The position numbers and the translations under genes were made by a program. The notes under the pieces are model-generated. The model saw only the letters and a program-made list of their open reading frames with translations. It was not told where the DNA came from and did no database searches. A stretch of 64,000 nt of DNA from Phycomyces blakesleeanus NRRL 1555(-) (Eukaryota > Mucoromycota > Mucoromycetes > Mucorales > Phycomycetaceae): NCBI RefSeq assembly GCF_001638985.1, contig NW_017265154.1, positions 248,001 to 312,000 on the forward strand, written 5' to 3'. Positions within the stretch are counted from its first letter, which is position 1, and each line of letters opens with the position of its first letter. Of this stretch, positions 1 to 12,184 are shown in pieces.

Positions 1-132
1 TTTCACGATTCTGCTAATGTTAAACAAGAAATTCTCAAACATATTTTGTATTGTGATATCCCAGACAATGTTGCTCAATGGCTATCTAGTCTTGCCGATT
101 CATGGGCAACTCCTCCAATCTTCTTTTCTTAA
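1..132 (+). CDS. C-terminal end of an unknown protein (partial)
   Basis: The first frame is open from base 1 and stops at TAA 130-132, giving the last 43 residues of a protein that begins outside the window. The composition is balanced and protein-like (it contains DIPDNVAQWLSSLADSW), unlike the phenylalanine-rich translations of the AT-rich DNA that follows. I do not recognise the family. It could be a last exon starting at or before base 1. An overlapping 160-codon frame (17-499) is rejected because it mostly translates the T-rich 3' flank. Confidence 0.5.
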   Translation, partial: FHDSANVKQEILKHILYCDIPDNVAQWLSSLADSWATPPIFFS

Positions 133-1061
133 GCATACCATTTTATTCTTTTTATTTTATATATTTTTTATTTCTTTTTCTTTACTTTCCATCCATGCTA
201 CATCAATGACACATCCCATGACCATATATAATCATCACCAAAATCACCAATTTTCTATACGCCTTCATCATATTCTGTCTTTACGTTCATGCCTTTCTTT
301 CTTCATTATAGCTTCTATCGTTCTATTGTATACACCTTCACTCTTCTTCTTCTTCTTTTTCTTCTTGTTTTGTAACTACGCTTGCTCTATTTTATACTAT
401 TATACTCATTCAACATCGTTCACATTAAATAATTACTACAATAAAAAGACATTTACATATTCCATTTTACAAGCACACATTATGATTTTTCTTTATTAGG
501 TTTTTTTTATGCGTCAATTCAATGATCAAATATAGTATAATTCGTACATTTATTTTTTCTATTATTGTTATTATCATTATCCATGTGCATTAAAGTATAT
601 GTATATATGTGTATGATTATTGCAGATTACTGCCGCAGCAAAACAATAAAAATAATATAAAATAAAATAAAAAAATTAAATTAATAAAATAATAATAATT
701 TTGGGTTATGATCCATGTTTGGTAAATTATGAAGTATTCAGTGAATGTTAAAAGAGAAGGTAGCACATAAAAAACGTGCTCAATTGTTTTAAACTTCTTT
801 AAAGCAATATGTTTAATAAGCATATTATAGACACTGGGAATAGCTTGGCAATATTCTCGCCCTTCTGTTGTGTAGTAAAAATAAAGTAGTGTTCGTTTTG
901 GTTGATCAAAGTAAGAACATCAACACACTATTGAAATTTCGATTTTTTTAAATCAGAATTACTCCCCCCCCCCTCCCTCCCTTCTATTTTCTAGTAAGTA
1001 AAAATAGCTAAAACATACTACTCCTTCTTTCGATACTTCCTCCTCCTCCTTCCCCCTTCTT

Positions 1062-1095
1062 TTTGCCTTTGCCTTTGCCTTTGCCTTTGCCTTTC
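1062..1095. repeat. TTTGCC hexanucleotide repeat
   Basis: TTTGCC is repeated about five and a half times, almost perfectly, inside a pyrimidine-rich tract. It lies in the spacer upstream of the ING gene. No function is implied. Confidence 0.9.
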
Positions 1096-1530
1096 CTTTT
1101 TCTTACCTTTAAACTCTCATTTTATTCTAATAGCTGTTGTTTAATAAACTTAATGAGTTAATTACTAAGCAAACAATCAGATGTCTTGCTTGTAATAAAT
1201 TATCCAAAAAATAAATAAATATAATATCTCACCATCACAACAATATTTTTTTTTAAGATTAATTTTTATATAAATCCCAAAAATACCTACACACATTTAA
1301 AATATTCTATCGCCTCTTTATATATACAAGCGTCTATTCCTACAAATCCCAGCATCATGAGTAGCGTGACCGCTAAAGAGAACTATTTTCACACTCAAAT
1401 TTCACTCTCACATTCACTCAATACATACATAATAATATATTTATTATTTTCTTTTTACATTCTAAAAAAGAAAATTGCATACCAGGCACAACCTTTGTAC
1501 ACACGCACGCACATACACACAGAAACATAG

Positions 1531-1534
<4 letters not shown>

Positions 1535-1563
<29 letters not shown>
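1535..1563. repeat. AC dinucleotide microsatellite
   Basis: A run of AC repeats about 130 bases upstream of the ING start codon. It produces spurious His-Thr and Cys-Val frames on the two strands. Confidence 0.9.
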
Positions 1564-1566
<3 letters not shown>

Positions 1567-1697
1567 CCACAAAGCAAAACAAAAAGATACTCAGATATAC
1601 ACACGTACGAGCATCCAACATACCTACACCAAACCTTTTTTTTTCTTCTCTCTCTCGTACACACACACGCGCGCAAAGAACCAATTACATTAAGACA

Positions 1698-2266
1698 ATG
1701 AAGCCGTCAACATCAGCAAAGCTCATGGACGGGCTCGTTTATTTAGACGATTATGTTGACAGTAAGACCAAGTCCGCTATAAAGAATAAAGAGAAAGAAA
1801 TATAATACATTCGACATTGAAAATGTGAAACTATAGCAATGGAGGCTCTTCCTTTGGAGCTTCAAAGAAACTTTACGTTGATGAGAGAATTGGAAGGCTA
1901 CGCTCAAGGTATAAGAAAAGAAAAAGAAAAAGAAGAAGTAAAAAAAAGAGAGAGAGAGAGAGATAATTTAATTTTATAAATTGGTAACTCATCAGTACCT
2001 TGCACACAACCTTGTAGAACTATTGGATTCCACTGCCAAGGGAGCTATTGACCTAATTGACAATGTCAAGGAAATGGATCCCAACGAGAGAATCGACAAA
2101 CTTAAAATCCTCAGTGGTTTTTTGAGCGAGACACTTAAAAGAGGCGAAGAAAAAGTAGCTCTAGCAAAATCTACATTCGACACGGTAAATTTTGATGATC
2201 GGATTGGCGGGACTCCCATGGTCTAGTTTTATTTACCTACTTACTTACTGTGTGTATATATATGTA

Positions 2267-2303
<37 letters not shown>

Positions 2304-3245
2304 TGTTGTGTGATAGGCCGAGAAGAACTGTAACCGATTAGATGCGGACCTTGTAAAATTTGAGGATGAACAGGTGCTCGGAATGAGTCGTGTTACTTCA
2401 CAACCTGGGCTTGCACCTTCGGCTCGTAGTTTAAAGGAAAGCGCTGATTTACGTGACAAGGCCAACAAAAGATCGGATAGAGAACGAAAAGACGGGAAAA
2501 GTGAAAAGAGAGGTAAGTTCTTTGTACAAAAGTCTTTGTTATATATTTATTAATCACTTCCTCTCTTTCTTTATCTCTTTATATATGTATATATATATTG
2601 CAATTTATGGTTTTTGCTTAGAAGTGTTGGCTACAAAAAGTAAGCTTTTCTTTTTTTTTTTTGATAATTTCAGTTGTACATTAGGACTGACCTTTATATG
2701 TACTGTATTATTTGCATAGAACGAAAGACAGCAAAAGACAACGGAACTCCTCCTCCTGCATCTTTGCGAGCCCAGACTCTTAAGGATGCTAGGATTAAGA
2801 CACAGATTGAAAAAGAGAAGCAGTCAAAAACAGCCATGGGAACAAATAAGAATGGCAATGGAAAGGCAAAAACGTGAGTCTAATATTTATACATCCATAT
2901 ATACATAAATATGCATGGGTGTATGAATGAGTTGGTTTTGATAGTAAACTAAACAATATTTGTAGCGTGGTGCCGGCTGACCTGTCTATCGATCCAAATG
3001 AGCCTCTTTACTGTTATTGTCAGCAAGTATCGTATGGGGAGATGGTTGCATGTGATAATACCGACGTAAGTTTCCTATATTTTTTTCTTATAGCAAGAAC
3101 CATAAGTTTACAATCTCCTAACTGTGTTTCGTAGTGTGAGATTGAGTGGTTCCATTTGGCATGTGTTGATTTAAAGACAGTACCAAAGGGTAAATGGTAC
3201 TGCAATAACTGCTCTACCAAAATGAAAGGCAAACATAGAAAGTAA
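1698..3245 (+). CDS. ING-family PHD-finger chromatin protein
   Basis: ING proteins are subunits of histone acetyltransferase or deacetylase complexes, and their C-terminal PHD finger reads H3K4 methylation. Exons: 1698-1761, 1837-1908, 2018-2184, 2317-2512, a probable 18-base exon 2622-2639, 2720-2873, 2966-3065 and 3135-3245. This gives 287 residues, or 293 with the small exon. The N-terminal part shows the family signature [20 protein letters not shown], then a helical region with [11 protein letters not shown]. The middle is basic and low-complexity. The PHD finger begins at CYC and contains [18 protein letters not shown] and ends in CNNC, so C4-H-C3 is complete. It closes with a Lys/Arg-rich tail. 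The third exon start at 2018 is set by frame (CAQ-E-LLDS junction). Family assignment is firm. Whether it is the Yng1, Yng2 or Pho23 type is not resolved. Confidence 0.92.
2272..2302. repeat. TG microsatellite inside an ING intron
   Basis: A TG dinucleotide run within the intron 2185-2316 of the ING gene, just upstream of the acceptor at 2315-2316. Confidence 0.9.
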
Positions 3246-3708
3246 GCCTTTTTCTTTCTTTATTCTTCAACATTCTGTCCCTTTTATTCCCTCTTCCTCT
3301 GGCTATTGCCTCTGTGTAAATAGTATTTGAACACCAAGATTTTTATATATATCTCGCAGCAGATAGTGTACGTTCAACCAACAATAGCAACAACAACAAC
3401 AACAACAACAAAAAAGAAAGAAAAAAAAAGAAAATATGTTCATCGCAAATATTCTTTCTTATCATCATCCCCTCCACTTCCCATTCTCTCTTCTTTTCCC
3501 TTTTTCTTTTCTTTTTCTATTTATTATCTTGAAGAAGTATTAACAATAGTAAAAAGAAGTAGGTTCAGTAATACATTTTAAAAACAAACAAACAAACACA
3601 AAATAAAATAAAAACCAAAATAGATGAACAAAAAAAAAACCAAAAAAAAAAAACATGGAAAACGAGCCTCTTCTTTATTATTATTACTATTATTACTATT
3701 TAATTCTA
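3246..3708. other. Short convergent spacer
   Basis: The 3' ends of the ING gene (+) and the ERT1-like gene (-) face each other across this stretch. It contains a CAA run near 3390-3410 and A-rich and T-rich tracts. I see no gene in it. Confidence 0.6.
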
Positions 3709-5928
3709 TTATTGGAGCTGTACTGGTAAAAAGTTTCCTACAATAACAGTCTATGTACAGCCAACGGGGCAAGTCAATATCAAGTAGATTGATACGATGA
3801 GATCGCACTTACCGGGATGTTGTATTTATCTCTTCTGATGGTAAATGAGAAACAGCATGAAATTACGCTGGTGTTTTCTGGATCAGGACTTTTCAAAAGA
3901 CACGATGTCAGGACAGCTTTTTGCCCGGGATCAAAAGCAATGTTGCCATATTTCTCCCAGTAATTAACTGCAGATTCTTCTGCCATTAGTTCATAAATGC
4001 ACAGACGCCCCTAATAATTAAAATACATACAATTATTATTATTTGTTTTCAACCAGGGTGGCCCTCTTTACTGTCTCTTTCTTGTCGTGCAATTATTTTT
4101 ATCTCTTTTTTGTTTTTGTTTTTGTTTTTACCTCTCTCAAGGTTTCGATGGGTACATTCACAAGTGAAGCAAACTCTTTGTTTCCCTTGTAAATCTCACC
4201 CGTTCGACGCCAAAGGCATGCTGGAATTCCCATTGAGCTAAACACACGATCGTAGTCCTAAATAGCAATTGGTTAACAAACAGATACAGAGGAACAATGT
4301 ATTCATATTCTGAAGGTCATTACCAATAAAAGCCTCTCAAAGGCCTCTTCTACTAGAATTAAATCGATGTCTGTCAAAGACTGTGCTACAGATCTGAATG
4401 CAGGACGAAAAGTGCCCATGACATTCAATATACGCTGCCTACTTGATGCAGACATACTACGGAAACCAGAGTAATAACAAAACAAAACAACACAAATAAT
4501 AAGAATGATAATAACAGACACACTTCAGTCGAGGAAAATCAAAAGCCATTCCTACTTACTTATTATCCATGTATTTTTGTAGTCGTGCATATCCATTGAC
4601 ATAGTTGTAGGGTTTCAAAAATCCGGCTTCGTATTTCGCATTGATGACTTCTGTTAAACGGTCTTCCAGTTTACCATCTGATGGATCAGCAGCCGTCAAG
4701 AAGAATTTCTCGGCAGTATTTACAGCAGATGTAGGCGTATTTGGTTGTGTCTGATGGTTTTGGTGTTGCTGATGTTGTTGATGATGATGATGTTGCTGTT
4801 GCTGTTGATGGAGTTGTTGTTGGTGGTGGTGTTGGTGCTGGTTTTGCTGATTTGACTGAGGTTGCTGCTGCTGCTGTAAGTGATGTTGTTGTACTTGTTG
4901 CTGTTGTTGCTGGTGTGCTTGCTGCTGCTGCTGCTGTGAGCTTCCATAGATAGGATGGGTATCACTGCCAAGTGAATCAAGAAAATCGCTAAAAGTACAC
5001 CCATTAAAATTGAGTCACCAAATTGCTTTCTTATATATATACACATATACATATATACGTGCCCACATTCATTTATACTATCTCTTATACACACTCTGCT
5101 GTTTTTACCATACCTTATAACCGATATTTCATTACCCATGTGCTCACTTGCAAATGTAAGTTGTCCGGTACCCATTTGCCCAAAGAATTGAAGTGGTAAT
5201 CCACCTAAATTGGTATTGGTTCCTGCACACATGAAAAGTACATTCAATACATTTATTCATCTATACGCATCATTCATAGCCATCCCATTCTCTTTCTCTT
5301 AGTAGGAGCATTAATAGACACTATACCATTAGTACCAGACATATTTGCCAAAGACATATAGTTGTTGTTTGCGGGATTTACTCCATTTGTACTCATAGCA
5401 GTGGTTACAGGTGTAGATGTAGACGAGGATCTTTTTGCAGACTGTGTAGACTGTGCTGTACTAGGGTTCTTAGCTTCATCATGACACATGTGGCCTATAC
5501 TACGCTTGATACACCTCTGACAAGGACGACCTAAAATACAAAAAAAAAGAGATTGTTTATTTTATTGAATGATTGATTGATTGATTCGCTGATTGTAATA
5601 AGTAGATTTACTCTAATCAAGCCGATTTAATTGCCTCTTCTTCTTTATTTTAACTTACCATCATCGCATGTCATGTGAGAGCGTCTACAATACACACATG
5701 CTATTCAATTTGGACGTAATTAGGTCTCTACAACAAATTGTAAAATTTTCCTTTAATCTTCGTACCATGGGTCACCTTGCGTCGCTTTGGACCTGTTCTC
5801 TTCTTCTTTGGGTCAGCAGAACTACTCGGGGATTGTTCTGAAGCAGAATCGCCACCGGGGGTGTTTGGAGTGCCAGGTTGGCTACTGTCGTGCGATTGCT
5901 GCTGCTGGGATTGGGTAGGTGAATCCAT
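3709..5928 (-). CDS. ERT1: ERT1/AcuK-type Zn2Cys6 transcription factor with PAS domain
   Basis: Members of this family activate gluconeogenic genes (such as PEPCK) during growth on non-fermentable carbon. Nine exons: 5766-5928, 5659-5700, 5327-5530, 5114-5222, 4988-4560, 4456-4324, 4257-4132, 4010-3813 and 3750-3709, totalling 481 residues. A Ser/Gln-rich start leads into a basic block (KKKRTGPKRRKVTH). The binuclear cluster follows, with ACVYCRRSHMTCDD, then RPCQRCIKRSIGHMC, which is the family form of Zn2Cys6 and is split over three exons. A long Gln/His-rich region follows in exon 5, then the conserved stretch RPAFRSVAQSLTDIDL and a PAS-like C-terminal half ending FTIRRDKYNIP-TVIVGNFLP. 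The start at 5928 is chosen because the frame upstream does not look conserved. The family call is strong; the symbol is by family resemblance. Confidence 0.9.
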
Positions 5929-6682
5929 AAGAGAAGCTCGAATTTCGGGTTTGTAAAAGGAATGGGGGAGGTAACTTGTAGAATGGATCACACTCTAAAG
6001 CGCATGCACCTTACAATCACGCACAAAAAAATAGAAAGGTACAGAGAGACGTGAAACCGACACTGGAAGTAAATAATAATGCGGATGCTTTTTTGAGGAT
6101 TTGTGCAGACAAGTGAACAAGGACGATGAGGCTGTTGTTAAAAGAGATAACAAATGATACTTGCTCGGTTTTCTAGGGGTTACAATCCCCGCTTGAAACC
6201 AACCAAAGGAGCCTTTCTGCCCGAGAATGGAATGTCTTTGTAAACCAGGAAAGGCTTCTTCATTTTTATATATCTCACTTTATTTTCATTTTCATTTTTC
6301 TTTGGACGGTACTTTACACTTCTTCTGAATCAATATAACTATCAAGGCATACGCACCTCCCCAACTTCTCCTCCTTCCTCCCCTTGGCCAACGAATTGTG
6401 TACTGAAACAAGACATGGATCGCTTTAATTAACGATTTATTGTCCTTCTATTCAAATCTTCCATTTACATATTTAACTACTTTATAATTTAGTGTAGAAA
6501 ATCACTTGAACCAAACCTCTGGACCAAAAATAAAATAAAATAAAATAAAATATAACAGTAGCAATGATTTTCGATTTTTTCAATAGTAAGTTTTATACGC
6601 GCACAAATGATATTACAGAATATCATTAATACCAAAAGTGCGCGGAAAACATTTATTCTAATAATAATATGGAAATTTGATA
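5929..6682. other. Spacer between the ERT1-like and P450 genes
   Basis: This is the 5' side of the ERT1-like gene and the 3' side of the P450 gene, both on the minus strand. It contains an AAAAT five-base repeat (about 6526-6551). I see no further coding sequence. Confidence 0.55.
6526..6551. repeat. AAAAT pentanucleotide repeat
   Basis: About five near-perfect AAAAT units in the spacer downstream of the P450 gene. It is one of many five-base repeats in this window. Confidence 0.85.
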
Positions 6683-8491
6683 TTAAATGCGTATCTCCGA
6701 TCTTCGCTTGAAATTAGCCCAGACACCATAGCGAGGCTTAGTAGTCAGGACAATCTTGGTATCAATGACAGAGCCTTCTTTGAGGGAGCAAGTGAATTCG
6801 TTAATTGTGCATGCAATTGTTGTACGAAGCTCAAGAATAACCATGTTTTTTCCGAGACAAGAATGAGGTCCCAGAGTAAATGAAAGATCAGGGAAGTTGT
6901 ACTGCTGGTCGGGTGTGACAATGGGACTTTCCCGGGTGTGATCGGCCGCCATGCTGTCGAACCCACCTAAAGTATCATTCGTGTCTCCCGGACGAATCCA
7001 GCGTGAGGGGTCAAACTTATCCGGGTTGGGGAATATGTTGGGGTTCATCTGGATACCACGTAAATTACACCATATTTCGGATTCGGCAGGTACTACCACA
7101 CCATCGACATTTGTGTCGTAGTTGACATGGGCGGGAATAAATGCAACAGCAGGGTATTTGCGTAATGTTTCGCGGTACACTGCTGAAACAAGTGGCATCT
7201 TTGCTAGCTTATCCGCCGTAATTGACTCAGGGAGCACGGGAGGTGGACCAAGTACGGCCCGAACTTGGAGGAAAAGTTCTTCTTGGAGGGCAGGGTTGCG
7301 TGCCAGCTCAGAGAAACAAAAGGCGAGGGTGTGAGCAGTTGTGTCATATCCAGCAAAAGTGAGGGACAATAAGTCATTAATGAGGTCGAATTGATCCTCA
7401 TGGTATTTCCCACTGGAAAGTGCAGCAGCCGTAACAGATTGGAATTCCTGGCCATCTGACTTATATTCTGCTTGCTTTTCTACAGCAAGAACAATTGAAT
7501 CCTTGACAAACTCTTTGAGATGCTCACGCGAGGGTCCGAAAGCACGTTGGGCCCATTTTGTTTTATTGATACCAAAAGGAAACCATGCTTCGAGTGATTG
7601 GAATCCAAGGCCGAGTTTGTGATGCATATGCTATTCAAACAGACAAACGTATTACTCCACTGTTCACCGTTTCTTCTTCTTCAAATATTTCACTTTTAAT
7701 ACCTTAAGATTCTCTTTTCCTCCAACAAGTTCATAATTGAGATCGCTACGACCATAGAGATAAAAGTTGATGACATCCATAGTCAAATCCTGGAATACAC
7801 CATCAAGCTCAAGCGCAGTTCCTTGGTCCGAAGCCTTTCCAAACGTATCTAAAAGTTCGTGGGCTCTTTTGACGACATATGGAAGTAAATTTGGAACCAA
7901 TTGACGAGGTTGGAAAGGTGGAAGAAGAACATGTCGACGCCAGCGCCACCCCTATAAATCAAAGCACAAATATGTGTGAATATCCCTTATGAGAAGGATT
8001 GCTATACATATACCACTTACTTCGCCTGTTGAATTGTTGATGTTTTCTCCACCAAAGACATGATTTTGAATCAATCGGATAAGATTGCCTCGTTGTACAT
8101 TAGATGGTCTTCCCTGGACCTTGCTTTTAACCTGACCGTATACTAGGACATCCTTGATGCCTTTTAATGAATTGACTATCACCAGGGGAGTTCCAAAGAT
8201 TGACCAGCTCACACTTAGTGGGCTTTGTTGAGTGTCTTGACCGACACTTATAAGAAACTTCGAAAGCTCATCTACGGTTTCATTCTCATCTGGTGGAGGA
8301 ACGAGACCAAAGTAAGATATCCAGAAGTTCTTAGTAGGAATAAGAGGAGCTGAAGAAAGAATCGAGTTTTTGCGCCTGTAGTAGTAGCGGAGTACGAGAA
8401 ATATAATTCCTGCAAGTGGAGAATAAACTCCAACGTAAAAGGCTGTGGTATAAAAAGAGATGTTTGGCGAAAGAACAGAAAGGATGTTCAT
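6683..8491 (-). CDS. Cytochrome P450 monooxygenase
   Basis: A membrane-anchored haem-thiolate monooxygenase of the fungal microsomal type. Three exons: 8491-8021, 7951-7703 and 7630-6683, giving 555 residues. The N-terminus has a hydrophobic anchor (around residues 15-35) followed by basic residues, consistent with ER anchoring. Visible P450 hallmarks are the C-helix WRWRRH, the I-helix oxygen-binding AGYDTTAHT, the K-helix ETLRKYP (ExxR), and the haem loop FTLGPHSCLG with the Cys ligand. The usual Arg of FxxGxRxC is His here. Length is slightly above the usual 500-540. The frame can be extended to 8524, but that codon is GTG, so the ATG at 8491 is preferred. The substrate and CYP family cannot be told from sequence by eye. 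Confidence 0.93.
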
Positions 8492-10032
8492 AGCAAAAGG
8501 AATGAAAGGAATAAATGTGTGCACCTTAAATTATCTTACCAGATGTATTTATTTTATAGATCCAAATAACAATGCACTATTGCTTTTCTTGTTGTTGTTC
8601 TCCTGTATTTTTGGAGGACTTGCAGCTATTTGAAGAAGCCAAAATGAATACTTGTGTCTCCATTAGATTTAAAGTACCGTCCTATTGACAACCTCTGCCA
8701 ATAAAATTGTTCGAAATCCTTTTGCTCACTCTCATCCAATTGTTCTGTCAATAGACTTCAACAGTAATCATGTTTTTTTTTAATTCTCTTCACCTTTAAG
8801 ATAAAAGCCGGCTATAAACCTTTTTTTTCTATTCATTGTTCTGTTGAGGGACAAGGTATCACAGTCGTATTATCTATCAAGGATTAAATTACTTAATTTT
8901 AGCGGAAGATTAATGATATTGGTAAACACTCATATCTTGTACTTTAGCAAGATGATATTATATATATATATAAAGAGGGGTAGAAAAAAGGCACGCACAG
9001 AAGGTGAGAAAAGCTAGCCATCTCTTTAGCAATTATATACATATAAATTAATTTGGATTATCCCCTAAAGTGTTTCCCCTCTCACTAATCGCATAGAATT
9101 AAGTACAAATTTTAAGCTATCTTTTCAGCTTTCATTGATATCCTCGGTATCTCGGTCCTGTAATAGATTTGTATCATAGTAAGTATACACTACACCAGCA
9201 ACCTTAATAAACTTATTCGTTGTTTTAATGAAGCCTAACTAAATTTCATCTTTTCTATTTTATTGAACATATACACAGTCAGAGAATGTATTTTTCCAGA
9301 ATAAAAAATGATTAGTAACTCGGTTAAATTGCTCATATCTCTGTGGATGTCAAAGTATCATTTGTAGACGTATCAGCTTTCAATAAATCAATAAGCTCTG
9401 CGAATTTACATGCGAATATGTGTGTCACATTTGCAATAAGAGAATCAATATATTCAAATGCGCGACATTTAGCTGTTTATAAATCTCTCACAGGTGTTAT
9501 GAATATACAATGATTGTATCTGTGGTCGCAGTTTTTGGTCTTAAGGCTTGTATCAGGCACATATTATATTAAGTATTTACATCATACACCAATATATACT
9601 ATATATATATATAATTATAATATTAATATTAAAGAAGTTGTCGTTCTCTAATAAATATTGTTTTAACTCTATACTTTAATTATGGTTCGAATATTATGCT
9701 TATAAAGGCTGAATAAGTAGTAATACTATATAGAGAAAGAAGAAAATATCAATGCATTATTATGAATATAATAGTGAAATCTTGTGAATGTACAAAATTT
9801 ATATATACCATGTCTATATAATAGATATAAATAATGCCACTGTGAATAGATAGATTGACTAAGATTCAGAATACGCTTTGTTCTCTAGACTTATAAACTG
9901 GCATATTAATCACTTATATGTAATACTATTAAAAGACCAGTCTATATGAGTGGATAAAAATTCAAATATAATTGATATCTCAAGCAACCATAGATATATT
10001 TGATATTATTATTATTATTAAAAAAACTACCA
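8492..10032. other. AT-rich spacer with no visible gene
   Basis: About 1.5 kb of AT-rich DNA between the P450 start and the stop of the MATH-BTB gene. No frame longer than about 60 codons shows coding character. AT microsatellites occur near 8955 and 9600. Confidence 0.6.
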
Positions 10033-12184
10033 TTATTTATTCACGGATCGGGTTTTACATCGAATAGACTTTTGACTTTCTGGTATACCTAAGAAATGAT
10101 ATCTGTATGCTTCATGTAACTTGTTTTTTTTTAGAAATAAAAAAGCATTAATGAAAATATATAAGAATATCATAAAAAATATTTTTATAAATATAGTACG
10201 AGTCATACCAATTCATGGATTCCGGCTGCTTTAATAACTAGTGGTTCTTCTTCTACCACATTAAAAAAACTTATAGGTTTGATCATAGGAAACCGTACTT
10301 TTTTAAGCAATAATCCAAACTGTTGATCTCCATCATTGTCCTTATTCCTTCTTCCTGAATATTTGGGAAATAAAATAAATTACTACTTAATACATTTATA
10401 TCCCAAGATTAATTCTCTGACCTGCTTCTTCTTCCTCAAGTTGATGTTTTCTCCAATTAATCAAAGATTGGTAGAATATTTTCTCGTCAACAGATTCGCT
10501 TAAATTATCAATAGAAAGTACTCGTGAAACAATTGAAAAATCAGCTAATAACCACTCAGGCTGGGACAAAAGGAGTACAGCGTTTAGGCAAAAGCATTCT
10601 TTGTAATATTCGTCCATTTTATCACAGCCGCATGCCACTTGTAACAAGAAAACATATATTCTTAGTAAATTTTTTCTTATAAAAAAGGACACCCTCTCCA
10701 ATACACATATTCTTACAGTTATTTAATTATAATTCTCACCTGCCCATTTCCAACTTGACCAAATATTTAATGGGCTCACTTTCATTTGAAGATAAAGCTG
10801 AGCTTTCGAAACTACCTTTGGAAGTTGCAAGTAATCCGCAGCCAAAAACAGTTCTTTCGCATCATCGACACACTTGAACTCAATCATATCCACATAAATA
10901 TAGTAAAGCAGACGTCCGAAAACATAAGGATCAACCGAGAAAATAGTTACTTCTTTTTTTGTGCCATCCCCAAAGTCACTAGTGAATAACGCGGAGAAGA
11001 AGTCTGATGCGGCTGACAAAGTAAGTCGATGACCATAGAATATTCGAAAGCAGTTATCTTTGTTATCTTCTATACAAACCAAGAATTAATGTTGGTAATT
11101 GTATAAAGCCACCTTTTCTAGTATCCTAACCGTTGCCCAGTCTTTCGTTTTCTGTTACTTTGATGATAACATCATGAAACTCCATGAAACTCATATATCT
11201 GTCAAGTGCAACCTCAACCTCTGAAGCACACGCAGTAGGCTCTTTGTTGGAATTATAAAAACCATTGCTATCAGTCAAGTGCTTTGGAATAACAAAGCCT
11301 GGTGGTCTATAATAGCTGCTAATACTCAATATCTTGATATCAATAGAAATGCAAAGGCTGTCATCGTTGATATATTGGTCAACAGTAGAAAGGTCGAAGA
11401 ATTTGTAAAAACCGAAAGGTGCTCCGACTATAATCAATAGAAGATTATTATTTTTTGAAGAATGCGTACAGCATATTCAAGGTAGCTTACTGTCTGTATA
11501 CGTGTGATTAAAACCTTTTGTATAAAATAAGTTTTTACGATATTGATAATGAATTATATCCGAACTTACTACTGGATATTGCTTTTTTATTATTGCCTAT
11601 ATATAAGCTTGAGTCTTGAAGTGTAAACTCAACCTTTACAGAAACTTTGACAGAATTGAAAGCAAATGATGATATTCCTCTCAATACCAAGTAAATCGAC
11701 ACAGAGCCCTGAAAAGCTTGGCATTATAAAGAAAACACTTTTATGCTTTTTGGTATAATAATTTTAAGAACTGTACTTGCCGTATTAGGCATGACTCCTT
11801 TTTGCAACTGTAGCCCTCAGAGCAATATCCATAAGTTATATCGAGAGAATAGTATTTTAAAAACAAATAAACAGCATGGGTTTTATTTGTCATTACCAAA
11901 GTACACCTGAGAAACCAGTTCAGCAAATTTATCTTTGTGGATTAGTATATAGTATTCTTCTATAGATGGTAACATTACCACTGGTATTCTGCGACAGAAA
12001 ACTTTGGGCTAGAGTACGAATGGTCATTTGGAAGACTTTCCCATTGAGATATCTTCCAAATTTGAAAAGAGTTAAAGGAGTAGATATCTCCAACAACGGG
12101 CTGATCTAAAAAAACTGTCAAAAATGAAGACTTTTTTGTTTGTTTGTTTAATAGAGAAACTTTACCAATATTTATTAAAGACAT
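10033..12184 (-). CDS. MATH-BTB-BACK protein (likely Cullin-3 substrate adaptor)
   Basis: Proteins of this layout usually bring targets to Cullin-3 ubiquitin ligases: MATH binds substrate, BTB binds Cul3. Nine exons: 12184-12166, 12105-11979, 11906-11777, 11708-11570, 11427-11131, 11069-10740, 10637-10422, 10354-10209 and 10119-10033, giving 496 residues. MATH-like strands lie at about residues 12-150 (FQIWKISQW, TNKTHAVYLFLKYYS, VKVSVKVEFTL). BTB lies at about residues 218-330 (FHDVIIKV, YGHRLTLSAASDFFSALF, LAADYLQL). BACK follows (NAVLLLSQPEWLLADFS, LLLKKVRFPMI, LHEAYRYHFL). The last acceptor at 10120-10121 is chosen because it restores the BACK ending; a later acceptor would give an unlike tail. 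The first exon is only 19 bases. Function is inferred from domains. Confidence 0.85.

Larger units (their letters stand above)
133..1697. other. Intergenic, AT-rich with simple repeats
   Basis: I see no convincing gene. Frames here are low-complexity. The stretch holds a TTTGCC hexamer repeat (about 1062-1095) and an AC dinucleotide run (about 1535-1563) just upstream of the ING gene start at 1698. CT-rich DNA around 1620-1660 may be part of that gene's 5' leader. Confidence 0.6.

Noticed and set aside
17..499. 160-codon frame at the left edge
   Set aside because: It runs out of phase over the end of the partial gene and then translates T-rich flank into phenylalanine-rich, low-complexity sequence.
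1418..1693. Cys/Val- and His/Thr-rich frames on both strands
   Set aside because: They are translations of the AC/TG microsatellite.
8492..8524. N-terminal extension of the P450
   Set aside because: The extension begins at GTG, not ATG; nuclear fungal genes very rarely start so. ATG 8491 gives a normal anchor.
9680..9700. GGTTCGAATA-like string as a tRNA B box
   Set aside because: It deviates from the B-box consensus at the end and no A box or cloverleaf is visible upstream. No tRNA gene could be supported anywhere in the window.
11975..12184. Single-exon reading of the MATH protein N-terminus (69 codons)
   Set aside because: It reads through an 80-odd-base intron with clear GTAAAG donor and TTTTTTTAG acceptor; the spliced form gives a better MATH start.
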